A stretch of DNA of 40,725 bases from JBOHCT01 sp050699055 (lineage in GTDB: Bacteria > Actinomycetota > Actinomycetes > Streptosporangiales > JBOHCT01), in contig JBOHCT010000010.1 of assembly GCA_050699055.1 (NCBI GenBank), positions 1-40,725 on the forward strand. The letters run 5' to 3'. The stretch's first letter is position 1. Each line of letters begins with the position of its first letter. Shown here piece after piece: positions 32,081 through 40,725 of this stretch. The position numbers and the translations under genes are program-made. Below the pieces are notes generated by a model, which ran no database searches, was not told the origin of the DNA, and was given only the letters and a program-made list of their open reading frames with translations.

Positions 32081-34204
32081 GTGGCCGACAACCAGGTCGA
32101 GGCAGGACCGGCCGAAGCGGGCGCGGCCGAGGAGGCACCGGCCGATGTACGGAAGCGCCACGGCGAACTCTGCCAGGAGATCGACGACCACAACTACCGC
32201 TACCACGTGCTCGACGCGCCGATCGTGAGCGACGCGGAGTACGACGCGCTCATGCGGGAGCTCCAGGAGATCGAGGAGACGTACCCGCAGCTGCGCACGC
32301 CCGACTCGCCCACCCAGCGGGTCGGCGCCCCGATCAGCACGCTCTTCACCCCCGTCGACCACCTCGAGCGCCTGCTCAGCCTCGACAACGCCTTCAGCGA
32401 CGAGGAGCTGGCCGCGTGGGTCACCCGCGTCGAGCGGGAGGTCGGCACGGTCGCCGCGTTCCTGTGCGAGCCCAAGATCGACGGCCTGGCCGTCTCCCTC
32501 GTCTACGAGAACGGTCGGCTGCTCCGCGGTGCCACCCGCGGGGACGGGCGGACAGGGGAGGACATCACCCCGAACATCCGCACCATCGAGCAGATCCCGG
32601 ACCGCCTGAAAGACGGGGACGCGCGCGCACCGATCCCCGACGTGCTCGAGCTGCGCGGGGAGGTCTACCTGCCGCTCGCGGAGTTCGGTGAGCTGAACGA
32701 CGGGCTCGCGGAGGAAGGCAAGCCGACGTTCGCCAACCCGCGCAACGCGGCCGCCGGCTCGCTGCGCCAGAAGGATCCTCGCGTCACCGCCTCGCGTCCG
32801 CTGCGCATGATGATCCACGGGGTGGGCGCCCGGCGCGGCTTCGACCCCAAGGCGCAGTCGGAGTCGTACGAGACCCTGCGCGGCTGGGGTCTGCCGGTGA
32901 TGCCGCGCTACGAGGTCTGTCATGACCTCGACGGTGTGCGGGCGTACATCCGGTACTACGACGAGCACCGGCACGACGTCGAGCACGAGATCGACGGGGT
33001 CGTGACCAAGGTCGACCAGCTGTCGCTGCAGCGTCAGCTCGGCGCCACGAGCCGTGCCCCCCGGTGGGCGATCGCGTACAAGTATCCTCCGGAGGAGGTC
33101 AACACCACGCTCCTCGACATTCAGGTCAGCGTCGGGCGTACCGGCCGGGTCACGCCGTTCGCCACGACCGAGCCGGTCCATGTCAGCGGCTCCACCGTGG
33201 CGCGGGCCACCCTGCACAACGAGAACGAGGTGAAGCGTAAGGGTGTGCTGATCGGCGACACCGTCGTCCTCCGCAAGGCCGGGGACGTGATTCCCGAGAT
33301 CGTGAAGCCGGTGACGGAGCTGCGCACCGGCGCGGAGCGGGAGTTCGTCTTCCCCTCCCACTGCCCGGAGTGCGGCACCCGGCTCGAACGGGACGAGAGC
33401 GAGGTCGACTGGCGCTGTCCCAACACCCGCTCCTGCCCCGCCCAGCTACGCGAGCGGATCTTCTTCGTGGCCGGCCGCGGCGCTTTCGATATCGAGACCC
33501 TCGGCTACGAAGCCGTCGTGGCCCTGCTCGACGCCGGGCTGCTCACGGACGAGGGGGACCTGTTTCTGCTGGATGAGGACGCCCTTGCGAGCTGCCCGTT
33601 CTTCGTCCGCAAGGGGGGCGGGCTCACCGCGAACGCCGGCAAGCTCATGGGCAACCTCAAAGAGGCCAAGCAGCGGCCGCTGTGGCGCGTCCTCGTGGCG
33701 CTGTCAATCCGCCACGTCGGGCCGACCGCCGCCCAGGCACTCGCGCGTGAGTTTCGTGCGCTCGATCGGATCGCGGAGGCGTCGGAGGAACGGCTCGCCG
33801 ACGTCGAAGGCGTCGGGCCGACGATCGCCCGCTCGGTGCGCGAGTGGTTCGCCGTGGACTGGCACCGCGAGGTCGTCGACAAGTGGCGCCGGGCGGGGGT
33901 ACGGATGGGGGAGGAGACCGCCGCCGCTCCGCGCACGCTCGAGGGCGTGACCGTCGTGATCACCGGCTCTCTCGACCAGTTCAGCAGAGACTCGGCGGCG
34001 GAGGCGGTTCAGGACAGAGGAGGGCGTGCGGCCAGCTCCGTCTCCAAGAAGACCTATTTCGTCGTCGTCGGCGAGAATCCCGGCTCGAAGTACGACACGG
34101 CCGTGCGACTGGGTGTGCCTGTGCTCGACGAGGAGGGCTTCGGCGTGCTCCTGGAGCGGGGGCCGGACGCCGCGTCCGGCGCGGCGAGGCGTACCAAGGA
34201 GTAG
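32081..34204 (+). CDS. ligA: NAD-dependent DNA ligase LigA
   Basis: A 707-residue enzyme that seals nicks in replication and repair. Order: Ia domain, adenylation domain with KIDG (Lys132 as the AMP acceptor), OB fold, zinc finger with Cys428, Cys431, Cys446 and Cys452, helix-hairpin-helix repeats (for example SIRHVGPTAAQALAREF, LADVEGVGPTIARSVREW), and a C-terminal BRCT domain (VTVVITGSLDQFSRDSAAEA). All are intact. GTG 32081 is preceded by GGAGG. Confidence 0.97.
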   Translation: MADNQVEAGPAEAGAAEEAPADVRKRHGELCQEIDDHNYRYHVLDAPIVSDAEYDALMRELQEIEETYPQLRTPDSPTQRVGAPISTLFTPVDHLERLLSLDNAFSDEELAAWVTRVEREVGTVAAFLCEPKIDGLAVSLVYENGRLLRGATRGDGRTGEDITPNIRTIEQIPDRLKDGDARAPIPDVLELRGEVYLPLAEFGELNDGLAEEGKPTFANPRNAAAGSLRQKDPRVTASRPLRMMIHGVGARRGFDPKAQSESYETLRGWGLPVMPRYEVCHDLDGVRAYIRYYDEHRHDVEHEIDGVVTKVDQLSLQRQLGATSRAPRWAIAYKYPPEEVNTTLLDIQVSVGRTGRVTPFATTEPVHVSGSTVARATLHNENEVKRKGVLIGDTVVLRKAGDVIPEIVKPVTELRTGAEREFVFPSHCPECGTRLERDESEVDWRCPNTRSCPAQLRERIFFVAGRGAFDIETLGYEAVVALLDAGLLTDEGDLFLLDEDALASCPFFVRKGGGLTANAGKLMGNLKEAKQRPLWRVLVALSIRHVGPTAAQALAREFRALDRIAEASEERLADVEGVGPTIARSVREWFAVDWHREVVDKWRRAGVRMGEETAAAPRTLEGVTVVITGSLDQFSRDSAAEAVQDRGGRAASSVSKKTYFVVVGENPGSKYDTAVRLGVPVLDEEGFGVLLERGPDAASGAARRTKE

Positions 34205-34316
34205 CAGCCCGTCCTAACGGTCTGTTATCCGTCTGTGCGTTCGACTAGTCACAACGCGTAAAGGCTCGTACGCTCCCGGGCAGCAGGTGCGCACACCGCG
34301 CTCACTCGGGGGGACG

Positions 34317-36392
34317 ATGCGAGAGGGACTGCGACCGGGTAGGGAGACCCGCGATGCCGCACGCCCGGGGTCGCGGCTGTGGACCTACCTCACCGTCGTC
34401 ATCCTCGCCGGGGTCGCGGTCCTGGTCATCACCCTGCTCGGGCTCGACGGCGGCGATCTTCGGATCCTCGTCGCCGAGCCGGTGTTCTGGATCGTCGCCG
34501 GGTTGATCGTGTTCGGCGAGCTGCGCGCGATCGTACTGCCGGGCTGGCGCGACGAGGACGCCGTGCGTACGTCGGGGATGTTCACGTTCGCCGTCCTCCT
34601 GTACGTCGGGTTGCCCGTCGCGATCGCACTGCAGACGCTCGCGACGGTCGTCATGGGCGTCGCGACCCGCAAGTCGCCCTTCCGCACCGTCTTCAACGTC
34701 GGGCAGTACGCGCTGAGCTTCGGTGCGGCGGGAATGGTCCTGCACCTCGCCGGTATCCACCCGAGCCCGTCGGACCCCTGGGTGGTCGAGGGCGGTCAAC
34801 TCGTCGTCGTCGCCCTCGCGGCGGGCGCGTACTTCGTCGCCAACGACGGGCTCGTCGGGGCGGCGGTCGCCCTGCTGGAACGCCAGCCGATCCTGGCCAC
34901 GCTCCGGGCCGACCTCGGCTTCCAAGTCGTCGCGAACCTCGCGTTGCTCGGGCTCTCGCCGCTCGTCGTGTTGGCCATGGACCGGTCCGGAGCGCTGTTG
35001 CCGCTCTTCGTGCTCCCCCTGATGGCCATGTACCTGAACGCGTCGGTGTCCATGCGCCGCGAGCATCAGGCGCTGCACGACGAGCTTACGGGGCTGCCCA
35101 ACCGAAAGTTCCTGATCCGGCGGACCGGTGAGGTCCTCTCCGAGGCCGGGCGCGACGGCAGGGTCGTGGGGCTGCTGCTGTTGGATTTGGACCGGTTCAA
35201 AGAGGTCAACGACACCCTCGGCCATCCGGTCGGTGACAGGCTGCTGTGCCTCATCGGTGCGCGGCTCGAGCACAGCATCCATCCGGGCGACGTGGTCGGA
35301 AGGCTCGGCGGCGACGAGTTCGCGGTCCTGCTGCCGGGCGTGCGGGGCGCCGTCGCGGCGCGGGAGGCGGCGCGCAGGCTACGTGCCGCGGTGAGCGAGC
35401 CGTTCCGTCTCGAGGGCATGCTGTTCGACCTCGAGGCGAGCATCGGCATCGCGTTGTACCCCGACCATGCCCCGGAGTTCGAGTCGCTCCTGCAGCGCGC
35501 CGACGTCGCCATGTACCTCGCCAAGGAGGCTCGGTCCGGTGTGGAGGTCTACGACGTCGACAAGGACCGCAATTCCCCGGCCCGTCTCGGTCTGCTCGGC
35601 GAGCTGCGGAGGGGCCTCGATCGCGGCGAGTTCGAGCTGCATTACCAGCCGAAGGTGTCACTCGCCGGGGGTGCGGTCGTCGGGCTCGAAGGTCTGATCC
35701 GCTGGCGGCACCCGAGGCGGGGGCTCGTGCCACCCGACGAGTTCATCCCGCTCGCCGAGCAGTCGTATCTGATGGGCGACCTCACCCGTTACGTTGTCGA
35801 GACCGCGCTCGCCCAGCTGGCGCAGTGGTGGGACATCGGGTACCAGGTGCCTGTGGCCGTCAACATCTCCGCTCGCGACCTCATGGACTCCGGCCTCGCG
35901 GACGTGATCGCCGCCGGGCTCGTTCGTCACGACGTTCCCGCCGAGGCGCTGCAGATGGAAGTGACCGAACGCATTCTCATGACGGAGCCGGCGCACGCGG
36001 CGGAGACGATCGCGGCGCTTGCGGAGCTCGGAGTGCCGCTCAGCCTGGACGATTTCGGTACCGGCTACTCGTCGCTGGTCCATCTGAAGCGCCTTCCTGT
36101 GCAGGAGCTCAAGGTCGACGCGTCGTTCGTCCGCCGGATGGCCGACGACGCCGACGACGCCGTGATCGTACGGTCGATCATCGACCTCGCGCGGGCCCTC
36201 GGGCTGCGCTCGGTGGCTGAGGGGGTGGAGACCGCCGAGATCCTGGAGGGACTGCGGGATATGCGGTGCGACGCGGCGCAGGGCTGGCACCTGAGCTACC
36301 CGATGGATTCCGGCACGGCGACGCGTTGGCTCGCTGACGCGTTCCGCGCCGCGAGCTCGGTACGCGCCCTTCGCGGGGTCGAGACCGGCTGA
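34317..36392 (+). CDS. Membrane GGDEF-EAL protein (cyclic di-GMP metabolism)
   Basis: A 691-residue protein. About seven membrane segments fill residues 22-240 (LWTYLTVVILAGVAVLVITL is the first), a MASE-like sensor. The GGDEF domain has the intact catalytic loop GGDEF (331-335). The usual RxxD inhibitory site reads HPGD, so product inhibition may be lost. The EAL domain has E458-G-L, MEVTERILM, DDFGTGYSSL and EGVET, all with the metal ligands kept. It therefore could be both synthase and phosphodiesterase. Location and order (after ligA, before gatC) match Streptomyces RmdB, a phosphodiesterase, as far as I recall. GGGGGGA precedes ATG 34317. Confidence 0.85.
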   Translation: MREGLRPGRETRDAARPGSRLWTYLTVVILAGVAVLVITLLGLDGGDLRILVAEPVFWIVAGLIVFGELRAIVLPGWRDEDAVRTSGMFTFAVLLYVGLPVAIALQTLATVVMGVATRKSPFRTVFNVGQYALSFGAAGMVLHLAGIHPSPSDPWVVEGGQLVVVALAAGAYFVANDGLVGAAVALLERQPILATLRADLGFQVVANLALLGLSPLVVLAMDRSGALLPLFVLPLMAMYLNASVSMRREHQALHDELTGLPNRKFLIRRTGEVLSEAGRDGRVVGLLLLDLDRFKEVNDTLGHPVGDRLLCLIGARLEHSIHPGDVVGRLGGDEFAVLLPGVRGAVAAREAARRLRAAVSEPFRLEGMLFDLEASIGIALYPDHAPEFESLLQRADVAMYLAKEARSGVEVYDVDKDRNSPARLGLLGELRRGLDRGEFELHYQPKVSLAGGAVVGLEGLIRWRHPRRGLVPPDEFIPLAEQSYLMGDLTRYVVETALAQLAQWWDIGYQVPVAVNISARDLMDSGLADVIAAGLVRHDVPAEALQMEVTERILMTEPAHAAETIAALAELGVPLSLDDFGTGYSSLVHLKRLPVQELKVDASFVRRMADDADDAVIVRSIIDLARALGLRSVAEGVETAEILEGLRDMRCDAAQGWHLSYPMDSGTATRWLADAFRAASSVRALRGVETG

Positions 36393-36506
36393 GCCCGCCT
36401 ACGGGCGAGCCGTCAGGGTGTGCGCGGCGCTTCCGCGTGGGGAGGCTGACAGCTTCCGGGACAGCGAGAGGCGCTCATTCGTCAGCTCGCATCCGCGCGG
36501 GGCCCA

Positions 36507-36512
36507 TAAGAT
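36507..36512 (+). promoter_or_regulatory. Candidate -10 box of the gatCAB operon
   Basis: TAAGAT lies 40 bp before the gatC ATG in otherwise G/C-rich DNA. The -35 region is not clear. A 5-bp GCCCG/CGGGC hairpin follows the preceding gene at about 36393-36407 and could help separate the transcripts. Confidence 0.3.
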
Positions 36513-36551
36513 GGCGTCGAACAGGCGACACCTAGGACGGTTCGGTTTCCC

Positions 36552-36866
36552 ATGCCCGCCATCACACGTGACGAGGTCGCCCACCTCGCGAAGCTCGCCC
36601 GGCTCGGGCTGTCGGACGAGGAGCTGGACCACCTCGCACCCCAGCTGGACGTGATCATCTCCTCGGTGGCGCGGGTGCGCGAGGTCGCCGCCCCCGACAT
36701 CCCGCCGACATCCCACCCGCTGCCGCTGACCAATGTCTTTCGAAGTGACGAACAACGATCGGGTCTCACCTCGGAGGAGGCGCTCGCCGGGGCACCCGCG
36801 GTCGAGGACCAGCGCTTCCGCGTTCCTCGCATCCTGGAGGAGGGGAGTGCGACCGATGACGGCTGA
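36552..36866 (+). CDS. gatC: Asp-tRNA(Asn)/Glu-tRNA(Gln) amidotransferase subunit C
   Basis: A 104-residue protein: ITRDEVAHLAKLARLGLSDE at the start and a C-terminal LTSEEALAGAPAVEDQRFRVPRIL, the GatC pattern. It wraps around GatA and stabilises the complex with GatB. The complex converts misacylated Glu-tRNA(Gln) or Asp-tRNA(Asn) to the correct amide forms. Its last 11 bases overlap the start of gatA. Confidence 0.95.
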   Translation: MPAITRDEVAHLAKLARLGLSDEELDHLAPQLDVIISSVARVREVAAPDIPPTSHPLPLTNVFRSDEQRSGLTSEEALAGAPAVEDQRFRVPRILEEGSATDDG

Positions 36867-38352
36867 CCTCACGCGATTGACCGCGACAGACCTGGCCGCC
36901 GCGGTCGCGTCGGGCGAGGCCTCCGCCGAGGACGTCACGCGGGCCCATCTCGATCGGGTCGCCGTGATCGACGACAAGGTGCGCGCCTTCCTCCATGTCG
37001 ATGCCGAGGCTGCCCTGGAAACCGCGCGGGCCGTCGACGGCCGGCGCGTGCGCGGTGAGCGTCTCGGCCGCCTCGCCGGCGTTCCGCTGGCGCTCAAGGA
37101 CGTTCTCACGACGACGGGCGTGCCGACGACGTGCGGCTCGCGCATCCTTGACGGCTGGCTGCCGCCGTACGACGCGACTGTCGTGCGGCGGCTCCGCGAG
37201 GCGGGCGTCGTGATCCTCGGCAAGACCAACATGGACGAGTTCGCCATGGGATCGTCGACGGAGAACTCCGCGTATGGCCCGACTCACAATCCCTGGGCCC
37301 TCGGTCGCATCCCCGGCGGCTCCTCTGGCGGGTCCGCCGCCGCCGTGACGGCGTACGAGGCACCGCTCGCCGTCGGCACCGACACCGGCGGCTCGATTCG
37401 CCAGCCCGCCGCCGTCTGTGGGCTCGTGGGCGCCAAGCCCACGTACGGCGGCGTGTCACGTTACGGACTCGTGGCGTTCGCGTCATCACTCGACCAGGCG
37501 GGACCGCTCGCCCGTACCGTCCTCGACGCGGCGCTGCTGCACGCCGCCATCGCCGGCCACGACCCGGCCGACTCCACCTCCATCGACGCGCCCGTTCCGC
37601 CGGTCGTCGAGGCGGCACGGCAGCCCGACGTCGCGGGTCTGCGGGTCGGGGTGGTCAGGGAGTTCTCCGGCGAGGGCTACCAGCCCGGGGTGGAGCAGCG
37701 CTTCCGGGAGGGAGTCGAGCTGCTCGAGTCGCTCGGCGCGAAGGTCGCGGAGGTGTCCTGCCCCCACTTCACCTACGCCCTCCCCGCCTACTACCTCATC
37801 TCGCCGAGCGAGGCGTCGTCCAACCTCGCGCGCTTCGACGCCATGCGTTACGGCCTCAGGGTCGGTGACGACGGCGCGTCGACCGCCGAGGAGGTGATGA
37901 CCCGTACCCGCGGCGAAGGGTTCGGCGACGAGGTCAAGCGCCGCATCATGCTCGGCACGTACGCGCTGTCCAGCGGCTACTACGACGCCTATTACGGCTC
38001 GGCGCAGAAGGTCCGCACGCTGATCTGCCGAGACTTCGACAGCGCCTTCGAGGGGGTCGACGTGCTGGTGTCGCCGACGACCCCGACAACGGCGTTCCCG
38101 ATCGGGGAACGGGTCGACGACCCGATGGCGATGTACCTCGCCGACCTCTGCACCATTCCCTCCGACCTGGCCGGCAACGCGGCGTTGTCGGTGCCGTGCG
38201 GGCTCGCGCCCGAGGACAACCTGCCGGTCGGCTTTCAAATCATGGCGCCGGTGCTGGCCGACGACCGGATGTACCGCGTCGCCGCCGCCCTCGAGGCCGC
38301 GTTCACCGACCGCCTGGGCCACCCGCTGCTGGAGGAGGCGCCCTCGCTATGA
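36856..38352 (+). CDS. gatA: Asp-tRNA(Asn)/Glu-tRNA(Gln) amidotransferase subunit A
   Basis: A 498-residue amidase that releases ammonia from glutamine. The Ser-cisSer-Lys triad is present: Lys81 (LALKDVL), Ser156 (GGSSGGSAAAV), Ser180 (GTDTGGSIRQPAA). A purine-rich stretch (GGAGGAGGGGAG) precedes ATG 36856. Length is normal for the family. The gene lies between gatC and gatB. Confidence 0.97.
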   Translation: MTADLTRLTATDLAAAVASGEASAEDVTRAHLDRVAVIDDKVRAFLHVDAEAALETARAVDGRRVRGERLGRLAGVPLALKDVLTTTGVPTTCGSRILDGWLPPYDATVVRRLREAGVVILGKTNMDEFAMGSSTENSAYGPTHNPWALGRIPGGSSGGSAAAVTAYEAPLAVGTDTGGSIRQPAAVCGLVGAKPTYGGVSRYGLVAFASSLDQAGPLARTVLDAALLHAAIAGHDPADSTSIDAPVPPVVEAARQPDVAGLRVGVVREFSGEGYQPGVEQRFREGVELLESLGAKVAEVSCPHFTYALPAYYLISPSEASSNLARFDAMRYGLRVGDDGASTAEEVMTRTRGEGFGDEVKRRIMLGTYALSSGYYDAYYGSAQKVRTLICRDFDSAFEGVDVLVSPTTPTTAFPIGERVDDPMAMYLADLCTIPSDLAGNAALSVPCGLAPEDNLPVGFQIMAPVLADDRMYRVAAALEAAFTDRLGHPLLEEAPSL

Positions 38353-38365
38353 CCACAGCATTCCC

Positions 38366-38434
38366 CGGAGGCCTCCTCCGTTCCGCTCCTCACTCGCTAA
38401 CACTCGCTGCGATGCTCGCTTCGGAGGTCTCCTC
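38366..38434. repeat. Paired 13-bp repeats between gatA and gatB
   Basis: CGGAGGCCTCCTC (38366-38378) and CGGAGGTCTCCTC (38422-38434) differ at one base. Between them CACTCGCT occurs twice (38391-38398 and 38401-38408). The second copy contains the gatB Shine-Dalgarno (GGAGG) and touches its GTG. The arrangement can form hairpins that hide the ribosome site. Confidence 0.5.
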
Positions 38435-39961
38435 GTGACCAAAACGGCGGCTCCGACCGCCCTCGTACCGTACGACGAGGCGGTGAGGAGGTACGCGGCC
38501 GTCTTCGGCGTGGAGACACATGTCGAGCTCGGCACCCGCTCGAAGATGTTCTGCGGCTGCCCGACGGGGTTCGGCGCGGCCGCGAACACCCATGTGTGCC
38601 CGGTCTGCCTGGGCCTGCCCGGCTCCCTGCCGGTGATCAACGAGGCCGCTATCGAGTACACGATGCTGATCGGCCTGGCACTGCACTGCGAGATCGCCGA
38701 GTGGTGCCGCTTCGCCAGGAAGAACTACTTCTACCCCGACATGCCGAAGAACTTCCAGATCTCGCAGTACGACGAGCCGCTCTGTACCGACGGCTGGATC
38801 GACGTCACTGTGGACGACGCCGCGGAAGGTGCGCAGACGTTTCGCGTCGGCATCGAGCGGGTGCATCTGGAGGAGGACACAGGAAAGTCGATGCACGTCG
38901 GCGGCGCCGGCCGCATCCACGGCGCCGACCACTCCCTGGTCGACTACAACCGGGCCGGCATCCCGCTCGTCGAGGTCGTCACCAAACCGGTCCCGGAGGC
39001 GGGCGCACGCGCCCCCCAGGTCGCGCGCGCGTACGCCGCGGAGCTACGCGAGCTCATGCGTGCGCTCGCGGTCTCTGAGGCGCGCATGGAGCAGGGTCAG
39101 ATGCGGTGCGACGTGAACGTCTCGGTCGCGCCCCACGGGGTCGCGGAGTGGGGCACCCGTTCGGAGACCAAGAACGTCAACTCTCTGCGTTCGGTGGAGC
39201 GGGCCGTACATTACGAGATCGGACGGCAGGCGGCCGTGCTCGACACGGGTGAGACCGTCGTCCAGGAGACCCGGCACTTCCACGAGGAGACCGGCGAGAC
39301 GACATCCGGCCGGAGCAAGGAGTACGCGGAGGACTACCGCTACTTTCCCGAACCCGATCTGGTGCCGCTCGCCCCCCCTCGCGAATGGGTCGAGAAGCTT
39401 CGTGCGACTCTGCCGGAGCTTCCCTCGCAGCGGCGCCGGCGGCTGGCCGCGGAGCTCGACGTCTCCGACCACGACATGCGGTCGATGCGCAACGCCGGCG
39501 TCCTCGAGCTCGTCGTGGCGACCGTGGATGCTGGGGCTTCCCCTGCTGACGCGCGCAAGTGGTGGCTCGGCGAACTTGCCCGGCGCGCCAACGAGCGCGG
39601 CATCGAGCCGGCGGAGCTGACCGTGACCCCTACCCAGGTCGCCCGGGTGGCCGCGCTCGTGGCCGACGACTCACTCAACGACAAGCTCGCCCGTCAGGTT
39701 CTCGAAGGGGTAATTGCGGGCGAGGGTGACCCTGACACGGTGGTCGAGCGGCGCGGGCTGCGGGTCGTGAGCGATGAGAGCGCCCTGGAGTCCGCGGTCG
39801 ACGAGGCGATCGCGGCCAACGCCGAGGTCGCTGACAAGGTCCGCGGCGGCAAGGTGCAGGCGGCCGGCCCGATCGTCGGCGCGGTCATGAAGGCCACCCG
39901 CGGCCAGGCCGACGCCAAGCGGGTACGTGAACTCATCCTCGAACGCCTCGGGACCGGCTGA
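38435..39961 (+). CDS. gatB: Asp-tRNA(Asn)/Glu-tRNA(Gln) amidotransferase subunit B
   Basis: A 508-residue protein that binds the mischarged tRNA and performs the phosphorylation/transamidation step. Visible blocks: FGVETHVELGTRSKMFCGCP, NTHVCPVCLGLPGSLP (zinc cysteines), FQISQYDEPL, HLEEDTGKSMH, VDYNRAGIPLVEVVT, EDYRYFPEPDL, and the YqeY-like tail. GTG 38435 follows GGAGG by nine bases. Last gene of the operon. Confidence 0.97.
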   Translation: MTKTAAPTALVPYDEAVRRYAAVFGVETHVELGTRSKMFCGCPTGFGAAANTHVCPVCLGLPGSLPVINEAAIEYTMLIGLALHCEIAEWCRFARKNYFYPDMPKNFQISQYDEPLCTDGWIDVTVDDAAEGAQTFRVGIERVHLEEDTGKSMHVGGAGRIHGADHSLVDYNRAGIPLVEVVTKPVPEAGARAPQVARAYAAELRELMRALAVSEARMEQGQMRCDVNVSVAPHGVAEWGTRSETKNVNSLRSVERAVHYEIGRQAAVLDTGETVVQETRHFHEETGETTSGRSKEYAEDYRYFPEPDLVPLAPPREWVEKLRATLPELPSQRRRRLAAELDVSDHDMRSMRNAGVLELVVATVDAGASPADARKWWLGELARRANERGIEPAELTVTPTQVARVAALVADDSLNDKLARQVLEGVIAGEGDPDTVVERRGLRVVSDESALESAVDEAIAANAEVADKVRGGKVQAAGPIVGAVMKATRGQADAKRVRELILERLGTG

Positions 39962-40028
39962 CCCTCGACCGCCCCGGTAGGTGAGCCACCAGGTCCGAGT
40001 TGCGCGCCCTGCGCCGCTCTCCCCGCCC

Positions 40029-40311
40029 TTACGTGGACGCCAGTCGTGACACGTAGTCGTCAACGCGGTCGACTGGCACCCTTGTCCGCTCGCCCGTTCG
40101 CATGTCGCGGATGGTCACCTCGCCAGCCGCGTGTTCTGACCCGCCGTAGATGAGGCACCAGCGGACCCCCTGGTCGTCAGCCCACTTGAGCTGCCTACCA
40201 AGCTTGCCGGAGGAAGACCTCTCGTATCGTCGCGAAGGCCGCTTCACGCTTCCCAAGGTCCTTGCCCAGAAAGTCGCGGGTTCCAGAGGGAGGCTCCACG
40301 GGGGAGGGCAT
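40029..40311 (-). pseudogene. hisS: Histidyl-tRNA synthetase relic: both ends kept, middle deleted
   Basis: The minus strand starts well: AGAGAGGA before ATG 40311, then MPSPVEPPSGTRDFLGKDLG and REAAFATIREVFLR, the N-terminus of a HisRS. Only about 34 codons later the sequence jumps, in another frame, to SSGKLGRQLKWADDQGVRWC, LIYGGSEHAAGEVTIRDMRT and the terminal TAA (40029-40031), the C-terminal part of the anticodon-binding domain. Roughly 330 residues with all active-site motifs are missing. The junction is near 40211-40228. The first frame stops at TAG (40195-40197) and would give a 38-residue peptide. Another hisS must serve the cell. Confidence 0.8.
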
Positions 40312-40554
40312 GCCGGCATCCTCTCTTTATACGGCGAGTAGCCGCGAGAGTGCGGACCGTAGTTGAGGTCCAGTGCCGATCGTGTCCTCGGTTGTCGACG
40401 AGAGACGCGCGATGACGGCAGGATCCTTACGAGTCACGGTAGCCGCCGCTCATGTGCTGCCGCGCGGTGCTCTTGAGCTCGAACCGGCTCGCCGTCCGCC
40501 GGCCAGGCCAGCGTCGAGCCGCGCCGGTGCCGACGCAGCTCTCGGCAGAGCGCT

Positions 40555-40725
40555 CAGGGTCCGACGGTCCGGCGCCGCCGGCTGGCGGCGGAGCTGCGCA
40601 GGCTGCGCGAACGCGCGGAGATGACGCTAGAGCAGGCAGGCGAGCGGCTCGGCTGGTCGATCGCCAAGCTCAGCCGCATCGAGACCGCCCGCGTCGGCCT
40701 GCAGGTCGCCGACCTCAAGCGGATG
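40555..40725 (+). CDS. XRE family regulator, start of gene, cut by the window edge
   Basis: The frame QGPTVRRRRLAAELRRLRER, then AEMTLEQAGERLGWSIAKLS and RIETARVGLQVADLKRM is the N-terminal helix-turn-helix of an XRE-DUF5753 protein like the one at 11754. In-frame sequence continues upstream to TGA (about 40470) with no ATG, GTG or TTG before the motif. Either the start is an unusual codon near 40555 or the 5' end is damaged. The C-terminal part lies outside the window. Confidence 0.65.

Noticed and set aside
31064..33361. 765-codon minus-strand frame opposite the MetE-like and ligA genes
   Set aside because: Spans two well-supported genes on the other strand, with a biased composition and no family resemblance.
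1..40725. tRNA, rRNA and riboswitch genes
   Set aside because: No tRNA cloverleaf, rRNA segment or recognisable riboswitch was found by reading; a covariance-model search was not possible here.

Overview
The window is high-G+C DNA (G/C-rich third codon positions, many GTG and TTG starts) from an actinomycete, probably of the Streptosporangiales/Streptomyces type. The evidence is the DUF397/XRE-DUF5753 gene pair, F420-type LLM oxidoreductase, DUF2254 and DUF7144 membrane proteins, sugar ABC operon without an ATPase, and the gene order iscS-mnmA-LLM-metE-like-ligA-GGDEF/EAL-gatCAB, which I recall from Streptomyces. Genus cannot be read from the sequence alone. No rRNA, tRNA or CRISPR array was recognised.

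Bases 1-6,300 are a mobile-element graveyard around two membrane-protein genes (DUF7144, DUF2254). It holds a transposase tail at the left edge, a weak IS110 relic, and a composite of two group II introns on the minus strand (2947-6143). One intron 3' end (domains V/VI, 3950-4025) lies exactly at the YADD catalytic box of a second intron's reverse transcriptase. A second domain V lies at 3006-3039. Part of a serine-recombinase-like gene sits where the N-terminus of one reverse transcriptase should be.

Bases 6,361-13,250 carry ordinary accessory genes: a DUF885 peptidase-like protein, a membrane Ser/Thr kinase with a polytopic tail, a methyltransferase, a Uma2 nuclease-fold protein, a small unknown protein, and an XRE-DUF5753/DUF397 pair. 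Bases 12,915-16,034 are another decay and insertion zone: a start-less XRE gene, a broken BKACE gene, a DUF1330 gene, an IS5-family element, and a VapC toxin with its ribbon-helix-helix antitoxin.

Bases 16,108-21,376 form a divergent sugar-uptake module. A ROK repressor faces a solute-binding lipoprotein, two permeases and a PfkB sugar kinase, translationally coupled, with a palindromic operator candidate between them. No ATPase gene is present, so the transporter probably borrows a shared one. Then follow etfBA, two bacterial PH-domain membrane proteins, a large XRE regulator, and a divergent stand-alone PrimPol-like domain protein.

From 27,771 to 39,961 lies a conserved housekeeping block. 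Cysteine desulfurase and MnmA act together in tRNA 2-thiouridylation. An LLM oxidoreductase, a MetE-C-like protein, DNA ligase A, a membrane GGDEF-EAL protein, and GatCAB (Gln-tRNA/Asn-tRNA amidotransferase) follow. In front of it, three DnaA-box-like 9-mers are packed in 56 bp. The right end has a hisS gene reduced to its two ends and the start of another XRE gene cut by the window edge.
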